DNA of 64,000 bases from Solibacteraceae bacterium. Its GTDB lineage: Bacteria; Acidobacteriota; Terriglobia; Bryobacterales; Bryobacteraceae. The notes beneath the pieces are model-generated. The model saw nothing but the letters and a program-made list of their open reading frames with translations, was not told the origin of the DNA and ran no database searches. Shown piece after piece: positions 26,378 through 34,528 of this stretch (position 1 is the first letter of the stretch; each line of letters opens with the position of its first letter). A program made the position numbers and the translations under genes. Where the stretch lies: the NCBI GenBank assembly GCA_021324015.1, contig JAJPJX010000050.1, forward strand, positions 62,001-126,000. Direction: 5' to 3'.

Positions 26378-27102
26378 TCAGTTGCGACGTGCTGTACCGC
26401 GAAATGTGCGCCGCCGTGGCCCGCTCGCCCCACCAGGTGGATTTCGAATTCCTGCCCAAGGGCCTACATGATCGCGATTCGGCGGAGATGCTGGCCGAGA
26501 TTCAGGCTATGGTGGACCGCGTGGCCGCCCCTCCATACGATGCGGTGGTGCTGGGTTACGGCCTGTGCGGCACCGGCCTGGCGGGCCTTACCGCGCGGGC
26601 CATCCCCGTGGTCCTGCCGCGCGCCCACGACTGCATCACCCTCTTCCTGGGCAGCAAGGAACGCTACCTTGATTACTTCAACAATCATCCGGGCGTCTAC
26701 TTCAAAACCACCGGTTGGATCGAGCGCGGCGAAGGCTCCGAGATGAGCCAACTCGCCTTGCGCAAGTGGGGCCTGGGGATGAGCCGCGCCGAGCTGGTGG
26801 CCAAGTACGGCGAGGAAAACGCCGACTTTCTGGCGGCGGAGCTGGAGAACTACAAGGTCACCTACAGCCAGTTCACCTTCATCGAGATGGGCGTGGAAGC
26901 CGACGACCGCTTCGAGCGCCGCACGCAAGCCGACGCCCGCGAGCGCGGCTGGAAGTTCGAGAAGATCCGCGGCGATATGTCCCTCATCGAGAGCCTGGTC
27001 AACGGCGAATGGGACGACGGCCGCTTCCTGGTGGTCAACCCCGGCTGGCGCATTGCCGCGCGCTACGACGACGGCATCGTGGGCGTCGAGAAGGCCGTAT
27101 GA
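26362..27102 (+). CDS. DUF1638-type protein
   Basis: The 246-residue product begins MRLKLISCDVLYREMCAAVA. It has the characteristic YDAVVLGYGLCGTGLAGL, PVVLPRAHDCITLFLGSKERY and FLVVNPGWRIA segments of proteins annotated DUF1638. Their biochemical role is not established. They are often found with corrinoid proteins, MtaA-like methyltransferases and RACo-type activators, as here (family knowledge from memory). Cys, His and Asp residues near LPRAHDC could bind metal or cofactor. It overlaps both neighbours (16 bp and 4 bp). Confidence 0.82.
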   Translation: MRLKLISCDVLYREMCAAVARSPHQVDFEFLPKGLHDRDSAEMLAEIQAMVDRVAAPPYDAVVLGYGLCGTGLAGLTARAIPVVLPRAHDCITLFLGSKERYLDYFNNHPGVYFKTTGWIERGEGSEMSQLALRKWGLGMSRAELVAKYGEENADFLAAELENYKVTYSQFTFIEMGVEADDRFERRTQADARERGWKFEKIRGDMSLIESLVNGEWDDGRFLVVNPGWRIAARYDDGIVGVEKAV

Positions 27103-28118
27103 CCGGGCGCGAGCGCATCCTCGCCATGCTCGCCGGCCGCCCGGTGGACCGCCTGCCGCTGATGCCCATCACCATGATGTTCGCCGCCCGCCAGATTGGC
27201 GTGCGCTACCGCGAGTACGTCACCGACTACCGCGCACTGGCCGAAGCCCAGATGCGCACGGCGGAAACGTTCGGCTTCGACTACGTCTCTTGCATCTCCG
27301 ACCCGGCGCGCGAGCCCGCCGACCTGGGCGCCGCCATCGAGTGGTTCGACGATCAGCCGCCCGCCATCGACGACAAGCAGGCCCTTCTCGCCGACAAGCG
27401 TGCGCTGGCATGCCTGAAGCCGCCCGATCCGCTGAGCGGCGGGCGCATGCACGATCGCGTCTGCGCCGCCGCTCTGCTCGCCCGGCGGTCCGCCGGCCAA
27501 CTGCTGGTCGAGGGGTGGGTGGAAGGCCCTTGCGCCGAAGCCGCCGATCTGCGCGGCATCAATACACTCATGCTGGATTTCTTCGACGATCCGCCGTTCG
27601 TGCGCGACCTGTTCGCCTTCGCCGTGGAGATGGAACTGCGCTTCGCCAAAGCGCAGGTGGAGGCCGGTGCGGACTTGATCGGGGTCGGGGATGCGGCCGC
27701 GTCGCTGGTGGGCCCGGCGTTCTACCAGGAATTCGTCTGGCCGTCCGAGAAGCAGTTAGTGGACGGGCTGCACGCGCTGGGCACGCGCGTGCGCCTGCAC
27801 ATCTGCGGCAAAACGCGGCGCCTGGTGGACGGCATGGGCCGTCTGGGCTGCGAGATCGTGGACCTGGATTACCTCACGCCCCTGGCCGAGGCGCGCGCCG
27901 CCATGGGGCCGGACCAGGTGCTGCTGGGCAACGTCGAGCCGGTGGGCGTGCTGCGCAACGGCACTCCCGAAAGCGTTTGGACGGCCGTGGCCGAGTGCCA
28001 CCGCCAGGCTGGTGCGCGCTACATCGTGGGCGCCGGCTGCGAGGTGGTGCGCGACACGCCGGAGGCCAACCTGCGCGCCCTCTGCCGCTACGCCTGCGAG
28101 GCCCCGGCCGCCGCATGA
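27099..28118 (+). CDS. MtaA/CmuA-like corrinoid methyltransferase (uroporphyrinogen-decarboxylase fold)
   Basis: The 339-residue product has the URO-D fold (MTGRERILAMLAGRPVDRLP, LVEGWVEGPCAEAADLRG, GDAAASLVGPAFYQEFVWPS). It also carries the zinc motif of methylcobamide:thiol methyltransferases: H234-x-C236 in RLHICGKT and C314 in GAGCEVV. That motif is absent from true haem-pathway decarboxylases, so methyl transfer from a methyl-corrinoid is more likely than tetrapyrrole decarboxylation. The methyl acceptor is unknown. ATGA overlaps join it to DUF1638 before and the RACo-like gene after. Confidence 0.88.
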   Translation: MTGRERILAMLAGRPVDRLPLMPITMMFAARQIGVRYREYVTDYRALAEAQMRTAETFGFDYVSCISDPAREPADLGAAIEWFDDQPPAIDDKQALLADKRALACLKPPDPLSGGRMHDRVCAAALLARRSAGQLLVEGWVEGPCAEAADLRGINTLMLDFFDDPPFVRDLFAFAVEMELRFAKAQVEAGADLIGVGDAAASLVGPAFYQEFVWPSEKQLVDGLHALGTRVRLHICGKTRRLVDGMGRLGCEIVDLDYLTPLAEARAAMGPDQVLLGNVEPVGVLRNGTPESVWTAVAECHRQAGARYIVGAGCEVVRDTPEANLRALCRYACEAPAAA

Positions 28119-29608
28119 TCCGCATCCGCCTGGAACCGCTGGGAAAGACCCTGGCTGTCGAGCCGGGCACGCCGCTGCGAGACGTCCTGTTCCCCTACGG
28201 CGTAGAGTTCCCCTGCGGCGGGCGGGCGCGCTGCCGGCGCTGCAAGGTGCGCGTGCTGGATGGCGAACTGGCGGCCACCCCCGAGCAGGAGCGCCTCCTC
28301 GCGCCTTCCGAGATCGCCGCCGGCTGGCGCCTGGCCTGCCACTCGACCGCCGCCGCCGACGTCACTCTGGAAATCGCGCAATGGCAGACCGCCATCCTGG
28401 CCGACGATTCCGCTTTCCCGTTCACCCCGCGCCCGGGTTTGGGCATCGCCGTGGATCTGGGCACCACCACGCTGGTGGCGCAACTGCTCGACCTCTCGAC
28501 CGGCCGCGTCCTGGGCGTGCGCACCGCGCTCAACCCCCAGGCGGCCTATGGCAGCGACGTCATGAGCCGGGTGGAATTCGCCGTGGCCGGCGGCCTGGAG
28601 AGGCTGTGCGGTCTGATCCGTACGGAGATCGGCGCCATGGCCTCCGCGCTGGCCGGCGAAACGACGATCGCGGATGTGGCGCTGGTGGGCAACACGGTCA
28701 TGCACCACCTGTTCTGCTCCATCGACCTGGAGCCGCTGGCGCACTGCCCCTTCGAGCCCGAGTGTGACGGCTTGCAGGTCTTCCCGGCGGCGGATCTCGG
28801 CTGGAGCCTGGCGGGCAATCCGGCGGTGCGCTTCCTGCCCTGCCTGGGCGGCTTCGTGGGTAGTGACATCCTGGCCGGCATCCTGGCCACCCGCATGGCC
28901 GAAAGCGAGGAGCTTCTCGGCCTGGTGGATCTGGGCACCAATGGAGAGATCGTTATCGGCAACCGGGAGCGTATCCTGTGCGCCTCCACCGCCGCCGGGC
29001 CGGCCTTCGAGGGCGGCCGCATCTCCATGGGTATGCGGGCGGCTGCCGGCGCCATCGCCGAAGTCGAAGCGGTTGAGGGCAACCTGGTGTGCCGCGTTCT
29101 GGGGCACACAGTCCCCAGGGGCATCTGCGGCAGCGGCCTGGTGGATGCGGTAGCGGCCGGCCTCGACCTGGGTTTGATTCAGCCGGGCGGCCGGTTGGCC
29201 TCTGGCAACGGCGGCAACGGCGGCCTCCCTCTGGCGCCGCCCGTGCAGCTTACCCAGCGCGACATCCGCGAGCTGCAACTGGCCAAAGCCGCCACGGCCG
29301 CGGGCCTGGCCATCGTGCTGGAGCGCTTCGGCGCCCGCCCGGAGGATCTGCGCACGCTCTACCTCGCGGGCGCCTTCGGCAACTACCTGAACCGCGCCAG
29401 CGCCCGCCGCATCGGCCTGCTGGAAGTTCCGCTGGAAAAAGTGGAACCGGCCGGCAACACCGCCCTGCTGGGCGCCAAGCTGGCCTTGTTTTACGCCTCC
29501 GACTACGTGGACCTGCGCGCTCGCATCCGGCACATCCCCCTGGGTTCGGACCCCGAATTTCAGGACCGCTACGTAGCGGCCATGCCGTTCCCGCCTACTT
29601 CACCCTGA
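28115..29608 (+). CDS. RACo-like ferredoxin/ASKHA corrinoid-activation protein
   Basis: The 497-residue product has an N-terminal [2Fe-2S] ferredoxin domain with C34-x5-C40-x2-C43 and C75. An ASKHA-type ATPase region follows: IAVDLGTTTLVAQLLD, ALVGNTVMHHLF, GLVDLGTNGEIVIGN, GICGSGLVDAVAAGLDLG and YLAGAFGNYLNRASA. Family members (RACo, RamA, DUF4445) reduce inactive Co(II) corrinoid to Co(I) at the expense of ATP. This is the strongest sign that the cluster works on corrinoid. The ATG overlaps the methyltransferase stop by 4 bp. The stop overlaps the convergent chagasin-like gene by 14 bp. No corrinoid-binding protein is encoded nearby. Confidence 0.93.
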   Translation: MIRIRLEPLGKTLAVEPGTPLRDVLFPYGVEFPCGGRARCRRCKVRVLDGELAATPEQERLLAPSEIAAGWRLACHSTAAADVTLEIAQWQTAILADDSAFPFTPRPGLGIAVDLGTTTLVAQLLDLSTGRVLGVRTALNPQAAYGSDVMSRVEFAVAGGLERLCGLIRTEIGAMASALAGETTIADVALVGNTVMHHLFCSIDLEPLAHCPFEPECDGLQVFPAADLGWSLAGNPAVRFLPCLGGFVGSDILAGILATRMAESEELLGLVDLGTNGEIVIGNRERILCASTAAGPAFEGGRISMGMRAAAGAIAEVEAVEGNLVCRVLGHTVPRGICGSGLVDAVAAGLDLGLIQPGGRLASGNGGNGGLPLAPPVQLTQRDIRELQLAKAATAAGLAIVLERFGARPEDLRTLYLAGAFGNYLNRASARRIGLLEVPLEKVEPAGNTALLGAKLALFYASDYVDLRARIRHIPLGSDPEFQDRYVAAMPFPPTSP

Positions 29609-30530
29609 CGGCCAGCGCCAGTTCCTTGCCGGGCCGCGCCGGCTTTTCCCACGGGCGCGCGTAGAGCATGCGCCATTTCGCGCTGCCCGGCCCCACCGCC
29701 TGGAAGGTCCACCTCTCTTCGCCGCCCGCGCCCGCCGCCGCCCGGCCCGGCGCCTTGTATTCTTCGCGCACCAGCCGGACCACGTCCCTCGCCGGTTCGC
29801 CGGCCATGATCCAGCGATAGCCCGTGGTGCGGTTGGAAGGCAGAGACACGGTGAACTGCTCGCCGGCTTTCACTGCCAGCGGCGCGGCGGGCACCGTCAA
29901 CTCGTTGCCCGGGGTGAATCCCAGGTATTCCGGGCCCTCGAAGTCCCCGCGCCGGTGGAACCGGAAGCCATAGAAGGCGTAGCCCAGAACCGCGCAGGCG
30001 TGGCACAAGTTGCGCACGCGGTACTCCACCACGAATTGCTGGCCGCCGTCCCCGAACGCCACTACCACGGGACCTCCGGTGCCGCTCCGGTCACCCGGCC
30101 ACAAGCTGGCATCCGGAAATTTCTGCGCCACCGCGGCATACGCCGGGTCGGCTTTCAAGGCGTCCTGAGGAAGCTGCTGCAGGTCGTCTACATCCACCAT
30201 GGGTGGGCTGCCGTTCACCAGAAGCCACACCTGGTTCTCGTTGGCCCGGAACGGATAGACCGCGTACGCCACGCTCACCCGCCCGGCGGCGCGAAAATCC
30301 CGCAGAAAGCCCTGGTTCCCGGTCATCTTGGCGAAGGCCACCGCTTCGGGCGGTGCGCCGGTCAGGGTCATGTGCGCCACAAAACAATCCCCAAACGTCG
30401 GGTAGCTGCTCCCCCGGTCGCAGCGGGCGTGCACCTCCTGCATGAATTGCATGCCAGGCTGCCACAGCGCGCGCGGCCCGATCTGCGCCCCGGAAAGCGT
30501 TCCCGCCAAAAGAAACACCACTGCGCGCAT
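29595..30530 (-). CDS. exported protein with C-terminal chagasin-like (I42) protease-inhibitor domain
   Basis: The 311-residue product has a signal peptide (MRAVVFLLAGTLSGAQ). An N-terminal domain of about 190 residues of unknown function contains several Cys (RCDRGSSY, GDCFVAHM, NLCHACAVLGY). The C-terminal 100 residues match the chagasin fold: VSLPSNRTTGYRWIM (NxTTGY-like loop), AGAGGEERWTFQA (GxGG-like loop) and YARPWEK (RPW loop). Such domains inhibit papain-family cysteine proteases. The combination with this N-terminal domain is not one I recognise. It is divergent from the methyltransferase gene and converges on the RACo-like gene. Confidence 0.8.
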   Translation of the reverse strand: MRAVVFLLAGTLSGAQIGPRALWQPGMQFMQEVHARCDRGSSYPTFGDCFVAHMTLTGAPPEAVAFAKMTGNQGFLRDFRAAGRVSVAYAVYPFRANENQVWLLVNGSPPMVDVDDLQQLPQDALKADPAYAAVAQKFPDASLWPGDRSGTGGPVVVAFGDGGQQFVVEYRVRNLCHACAVLGYAFYGFRFHRRGDFEGPEYLGFTPGNELTVPAAPLAVKAGEQFTVSLPSNRTTGYRWIMAGEPARDVVRLVREEYKAPGRAAAGAGGEERWTFQAVGPGSAKWRMLYARPWEKPARPGKELALAVRVK

Positions 30531-30558
30531 GTTCCCAGTGTCACGCGCCGCCCCTGCG

Positions 30559-30587
30559 TTGACAAGCGGCGGGCAGTCAGGTATAGA
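30559..30587 (+). promoter_or_regulatory. sigma-70-type promoter for the methyltransferase gene
   Basis: A perfect -35 box TTGACA (30559-30564) is separated by 17 bp from TATAGA (30582-30587, four of six consensus bases). Transcription would begin near 30594. A GGAGGG ribosome site at 30606-30611 lies 7 bases before the ATG at 30619. This is one of the clearest promoters in the window. Confidence 0.55.
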
Positions 30588-30618
30588 AAGCAGAGCACTC
30601 GTCTCGGAGGGATTGGAA

Positions 30619-31644
30619 ATGGCAACCGCACATCCGGGGGGAGCGCCGTCGCCGGCGCTCGTTTTTGACACCCTGCTGGCGTTCCAGCGCTCGGCCGCAC
30701 TGCGCGCCGCGATCGAACTCGACCTGTTCGCCGCGATCGGCGCTGGCCCCGGCGACGTCGCTTCCCTGGCCCGCCGCTGTTCCGCCTCCGAACGCGGCAT
30801 CCGCATTCTTTGCGATTATCTGACCGTGATCGGGCTGCTGGTGAAGGAAGACGGGCGGTACCACCATTCCCCCACCAGCGCCGCCTTTCTGGACCCGCGC
30901 TCTCCCTCGTGCATTGCGCCGGTCTCCCGGTTTCTGGGCAACTCCACCATGGCCGACCCCTGCCAGCACCTGGCGGAGATCGTCCGCAGCGGGCGCACCA
31001 CCCTCCCGGGCAGCGGCTCCGTGGAGCCCGACAACCCCATCTGGGTCGATTTTGCGCACAGCATGGCGCCCATGATGGCCCCCATGACGGCTCCCCTCGG
31101 AAACGTCGTACTGGACGGCCTCGCCGGTCCCGTGCGCGTGCTCGACATCGCCGCGGGTCATGGACTGTTCGGTATCGAGGTGGCCAGGCAGAACCCGCAC
31201 GCCCACATCGTGGCGCTTGATTGGGCGCCCGTGCTGGAGGTCGCCCGCGGCAACGCGCAAAAGGCCGGCGTGGCGGATCGCTTCGAAACCCTACCTGGCA
31301 GCGCCTTCGACGTGGACTATGGCGGGCCGTACGACATTGTTCTGCTCACCAATTTCCTGCACCACTTCGACACTGCCACCTGCGTTCGGCTGCTCCGGAA
31401 AGTTCACGCCGCGCTGAAGCCGGGCGGTCGGGCCGCCACGCTGGAATTCGTGCCCAACGAGGACCGTGTCTCGCCGCCCATGCCGGCCAGCTTCAGCCTG
31501 ACGATGCTGACAACCACGGAATCCGGCGACGCATACACGTTTCGCGAACTCGAAGCCATGTACCGCGAAGCCGGCTTTGATCGCATCGCCGCAGTCCCCA
31601 TCCCCGGGAGTCCGCATACCGTGGTGATGGGCTCCGCGCGATAG
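30619..31644 (+). CDS. SAM-dependent O-methyltransferase (dimerisation domain plus Methyltransf_2 type)
   Basis: The 341-residue product has an N-terminal winged-helix dimerisation domain (ALRAAIELDLFAAIGAG, LCDYLTVIGLLVKEDGRYHHSP). A class I SAM domain follows with motif I VLDIAAGHGLFGIEVA, ALDWAPVLEVAR and FLHHFDTATCVRLLRKVHAALKPGG. This is the architecture of plant and bacterial hydroxy-compound O-methyltransferases. Its substrate is unknown. It has its own promoter at 30559-30587, and no partner gene is coupled to it. A weak long-range inverted repeat follows at 31707-31778. Confidence 0.9.
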   Translation: MATAHPGGAPSPALVFDTLLAFQRSAALRAAIELDLFAAIGAGPGDVASLARRCSASERGIRILCDYLTVIGLLVKEDGRYHHSPTSAAFLDPRSPSCIAPVSRFLGNSTMADPCQHLAEIVRSGRTTLPGSGSVEPDNPIWVDFAHSMAPMMAPMTAPLGNVVLDGLAGPVRVLDIAAGHGLFGIEVARQNPHAHIVALDWAPVLEVARGNAQKAGVADRFETLPGSAFDVDYGGPYDIVLLTNFLHHFDTATCVRLLRKVHAALKPGGRAATLEFVPNEDRVSPPMPASFSLTMLTTTESGDAYTFRELEAMYREAGFDRIAAVPIPGSPHTVVMGSAR

Positions 31645-31706
31645 GCGGCGAGCTGATCGCGGCTCAGAAGGTCACCGAGAAGAAACTCCAGGCGTTCCTC
31701 GACTCC

Positions 31707-31778
31707 CGCAAAAGCCGTAACGGACACTAGCGGGATGCCGTGAAACCAACCCGTTGCGCGATTTAACGGCTTTTTGCG
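31707..31778. repeat. long-loop inverted repeat with T-rich right arm after the methyltransferase gene
   Basis: CGCAAAAGCCGT (31707-31718) pairs with ACGGCTTTTTGCG (31766-31778) with one bulged base and a 47-nt loop. A T-rich stretch continues into 31784. It may act as a transcription terminator for the 30619-31644 gene, although the loop is longer than usual. The surrounding 31645-31878 is the longest gene-free stretch on this side; a short open frame ending TAG at 31730 looks like a relic and has no start or ribosome site. Confidence 0.35.
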
Positions 31779-31878
31779 TGTTTTGGCCACTTCCGCCGCC
31801 GCCATCTCTCTGATTCCAAGAAGTTTAAATCTGGCGGTCAAATTGCTTTTGGAAATTCGGAAGGGAGTGCATAGTAAG

Positions 31879-32784
31879 ATGCCGGAAATCCGCCGCATCC
31901 TGTTTCCGGTCGATTTCTCCCGGCAGTGCGTGCTCGCGGCGCCGTTCATCCGGGATCTGGCCGCACGGCTGGGAGCCGAACTGACCGTACTGCACGTGGC
32001 CGATCCGGTGAGCTTCCGCTTCAGCTCCTTCGAACTCAACGTCCGGCCCCTCCAGGAGATCCTCGACGATCTAACCGCGCAGCGCCGGAAGTGCTTCTTC
32101 TCCCACGTTTTGCGCCTGTTCCCTGAGTCCCCACCGCGGCACGTCATGCTGCGCGGCGATCCGCTGGAGCAGATTGTGGCCTACACCTCCGCCGGAAAAT
32201 TCGATCTGGTCGCCATTCCGGAGCACCCCCACGGCTCCCTACGTACGCTGGTATCAGAGTCCTTGGCGGCCAAGGTGATGGAGCGCGTCTCCGCGGCGGT
32301 GTGGAGCACGGAGCACGCCGTGGGCCCTGCCGTGCCCGTGGACCCGCACATTGTCTGCGCGCTGGCCTTCCATCGGGGCCGCTCGTTCGAGTCCGCCAAC
32401 CTGGAAATCCTGGCCGCCGCGCAATCGCTCGCAGGCGCCTTAGGCGGCCGCCTGAGCATCGTGCACGTGATGGCCGCCGGCGAGATGGAGCAGGCCGCCG
32501 GACTGCCCTGCCTGCGCGTGGATCCGGACATCGACGGCCAGTTGCGCCGCATCCGCCAGACCGCTGGGGAGGCAGCCGAGTACCACCTCGAATCCGGGGA
32601 CATCATCGCAAGCCTGGTGGACTTCGTGAGCCGGCATCAGGCCGACCTGCTGGTCATCGGCAGGAGCTACTGGCGCGCAGCCGCCGAAGACCACCGGCCG
32701 CACGCCGCCGAAATCGTCCACCGCGCCCCCTGCCCGGTCCTCAGCGTGTACGCCCCCCCCGTGCGCCAGGCCGCCGCGGCGTAG
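31879..32784 (+). CDS. tandem universal stress protein (UspA family)
   Basis: The 301-residue product contains two Usp domains. The first starts IRRILFPVDFSRQCVLAAPFI and runs to about residue 140 (DLVAIPEHPHGS). The second starts HIVCALAFHRGRSFESANLEIL and ends DLLVIGRSYWR...HRAPCPVLSVYAPP. The nucleotide-binding glycine loop (GxxGxxxxxxxxxG) is not clear in either half, so ATP binding is uncertain. Usp proteins modulate survival under stress by unknown targets. GGAAGGGAG lies upstream of the ATG. Confidence 0.9.
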   Translation: MPEIRRILFPVDFSRQCVLAAPFIRDLAARLGAELTVLHVADPVSFRFSSFELNVRPLQEILDDLTAQRRKCFFSHVLRLFPESPPRHVMLRGDPLEQIVAYTSAGKFDLVAIPEHPHGSLRTLVSESLAAKVMERVSAAVWSTEHAVGPAVPVDPHIVCALAFHRGRSFESANLEILAAAQSLAGALGGRLSIVHVMAAGEMEQAAGLPCLRVDPDIDGQLRRIRQTAGEAAEYHLESGDIIASLVDFVSRHQADLLVIGRSYWRAAAEDHRPHAAEIVHRAPCPVLSVYAPPVRQAAAA

Positions 32785-32811
32785 GTTTCGCTCCGCAACC
32801 CGGTATCTTCC

Positions 32812-33375
32812 TCATTGGAACCGCACGCTGATCTCCCCCGAAATCTGAACCCATCGGTCCCGGGCATACGCGGGGTTTGCCAGAAACCAACGCGGGGAGG
32901 CGCCCACCCAAAAGTGCCGCGCACGATCCAGTGCCAGGGCGGCCGATCCCACGAAGTACCCGCCCCAGCCGCCGCGCGGTGATGGTCCCCCTCCCGGCGG
33001 CGGGCTACTGACCGTGTATTTTTCATACAGCCCGCCTCCGCCGGCGGAGAATTCGATTCGGCCGAGATACAGCGGCGCGATGAAGCGAACGCCGAACGGA
33101 ATCCAGAAGAAGCGGTCGCCGATATCCACGCATCCGAAGCGCCCGCATACGTCGCCGGTCGGGTCCAGCGCCGTGAACATTCCCGCCTCGGCTTCGACAT
33201 ACCGGTGGAACCGGCGGCCGTAGGACAACCCCAGCCCTGCGGCCGTCTGTTTCTCCTCGAAAGCGTAGCCGCCGATCTGGCGCGTCCACCCACCGCTGAG
33301 AGTCAGCCGGTGAGCGGGAGTTTCTTGCGCGCCCCCAAACGAAATCGCCAGGAGGATGAAAAAAAGAATGCGCAC
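32812..33375 (-). CDS. exported protein, predicted outer-membrane beta-barrel
   Basis: The 187-residue product has a signal peptide (VRILFFILLAISFGGAQ). Alternating amphipathic strands rich in Gly and aromatic residues follow (HRLTLSGGWTRQIGGYAF, GLGLSYGRRFHRYVEAEAG, FVGSAALALDRARHFWVGASP), ending in VQISGEISVRFQ with terminal aromatic-Gln. This pattern suits a small eight-strand outer-membrane barrel of the OmpA/OmpW type. The GTG start is chosen because it begins the signal peptide; an upstream in-frame extension lacks one. No partner is evident. Confidence 0.7.
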   Translation of the reverse strand: MRILFFILLAISFGGAQETPAHRLTLSGGWTRQIGGYAFEEKQTAAGLGLSYGRRFHRYVEAEAGMFTALDPTGDVCGRFGCVDIGDRFFWIPFGVRFIAPLYLGRIEFSAGGGGLYEKYTVSSPPPGGGPSPRGGWGGYFVGSAALALDRARHFWVGASPRWFLANPAYARDRWVQISGEISVRFQ

Positions 33376-33448
33376 ACAGGTTAAGACCACTCCGGCGGGA
33401 GCCTCAACTACAAGCCCGGCTTCAGGTCCTGTTAATTTTCCGCCCGTC

Positions 33449-34411
33449 TTACCGCGGCGGAAACAGCCCCTTCGCAAATCCACCGAATCCGAACGGCAAA
33501 GGCCGGTACTCCCCCACCAGGCGCACATCCAGCCTGGGAGTGATGCGGCGCTCCATCCCCAGGGCCCAATAACAGGCGTTCACCAGCATGCGGCGCACGC
33601 CTTCGTTCGAAAGATCCTGCGCCGCGCCCATGGTCGTGGTGAACACGCGTCCCCGTTCCCCGTGCGCCCCGGCATAGGTCTTCACCCAGGCCACCGGCAT
33701 CATGGGGTCGTTCTGCGGCCCCTGAACGGGCAGGTCTTCGGGCCGCATGCCGCTCAGCACCTGCCCCAGCACCAGCGCCTGGCTGTCGCCGGGCAGGGGC
33801 AGCCGGACTTCGTACACATCGGTCGGGCCCCAGATCTCGCCGTCCCGGATGCCGCGCAGAATCGGGGGCTCCTCCGCTCCCTTGACCAAAATGCCGCGGG
33901 TGCTCTGCTTGCCGTGCTGCCCGTGATGCCGGATCCACGTCTCCCCCAGGATCTGCCGCCCGAATCCACCGTCCCATTCCTTGCTGTTCCAGCTATACCG
34001 TGCGTACGTGGGGCTGCTCTTGAGCGCGAAAGCGTGTGTGGCCGTGCGCATGGCGACGATCGGCTTCCCCGCCTCCACGTACCCCACGATGTGCTTCATC
34101 TGCTGGTCCGGCAGGTCCCGAAAGCGCGTGAAGATCACCATCAGGTCCGCCTGATCCAGCGCCTCCAGTCCCGGGATATTGTCGTTCTGATTGGGGTTGA
34201 TCGTGCCGTCTTTGCGGTCGATGGCATAGAGCACGGTGCAGCGAAAGCCGTGCCGCGCCGAAAGAATCTGCGCCAGTTGCGGCAGCGCCTGCTCGGAGCG
34301 ATACTCCTCGTCGCCGCTCACCAGCACGATGCGCGGCGGATTCGCAGCCCGCGCCGCCAGCGGCACCAAGAGGGCCAGGCCCCAGACGTTCCAGCGTCGT
34401 TTCCACGGCAT
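33449..34411 (-). CDS. exported ThuA-like domain protein
   Basis: The 320-residue product has a signal peptide (MPWKRRWNVWGLALLVPLAARAA). A ThuA/glutamine-amidotransferase-like fold follows (PPRIVLVSGDEEYRSEQALPQ, LMVIFTRFRDLP, GKPIVAMRTATHAFAL, RVFTTTMGAAQDLSNEGVRR). ThuA was first described from trehalose utilisation; exported homologues are frequent in Acidobacteria and Planctomycetes next to sugar oxidoreductases, usually of unproven activity. GGAAG lies 4 bases before the ATG at 34411. It is divergent from greA. Confidence 0.85.
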   Translation of the reverse strand: MPWKRRWNVWGLALLVPLAARAANPPRIVLVSGDEEYRSEQALPQLAQILSARHGFRCTVLYAIDRKDGTINPNQNDNIPGLEALDQADLMVIFTRFRDLPDQQMKHIVGYVEAGKPIVAMRTATHAFALKSSPTYARYSWNSKEWDGGFGRQILGETWIRHHGQHGKQSTRGILVKGAEEPPILRGIRDGEIWGPTDVYEVRLPLPGDSQALVLGQVLSGMRPEDLPVQGPQNDPMMPVAWVKTYAGAHGERGRVFTTTMGAAQDLSNEGVRRMLVNACYWALGMERRITPRLDVRLVGEYRPLPFGFGGFAKGLFPPR

Positions 34412-34494
34412 GACTTCCTTCGGATTGTAGCCGAATGCCTGTGCCGCTACCACGCAGCCGGTGCGGCAGGGGCTAGGGTTCCACGGATTGGCCT

Positions 34495-34500
34495 ATAATG
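34495..34500 (+). promoter_or_regulatory. -10 element for greA
   Basis: A perfect TATAAT lies at 34495-34500, 29 bp before the greA ATG. No good -35 box is found 16-18 bp upstream, so it may depend on an activator or an upstream element. GGGGGAG at 34508-34514 follows in the leader and may serve as a distant ribosome site. Confidence 0.45.
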
Positions 34501-34528
34501 AGTCCGTGGGGGAGCTGTCGCCGCATAG

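Noticed and set aside
27099-28118. Assignment as haem-pathway uroporphyrinogen decarboxylase (hemE)
   Set aside because: The HxC...C zinc motif and the coupling to RACo and DUF1638 fit the methyltransferase branch of the fold; no haem genes are nearby.
31641-31730. Short open frame ending TAG at 31730 (GELIAAQKVTEKKLQAFLDS-like)
   Set aside because: It reads like a protein fragment, but there is no start codon or ribosome site, and no homologue is recognised; treated as a possible relic only.
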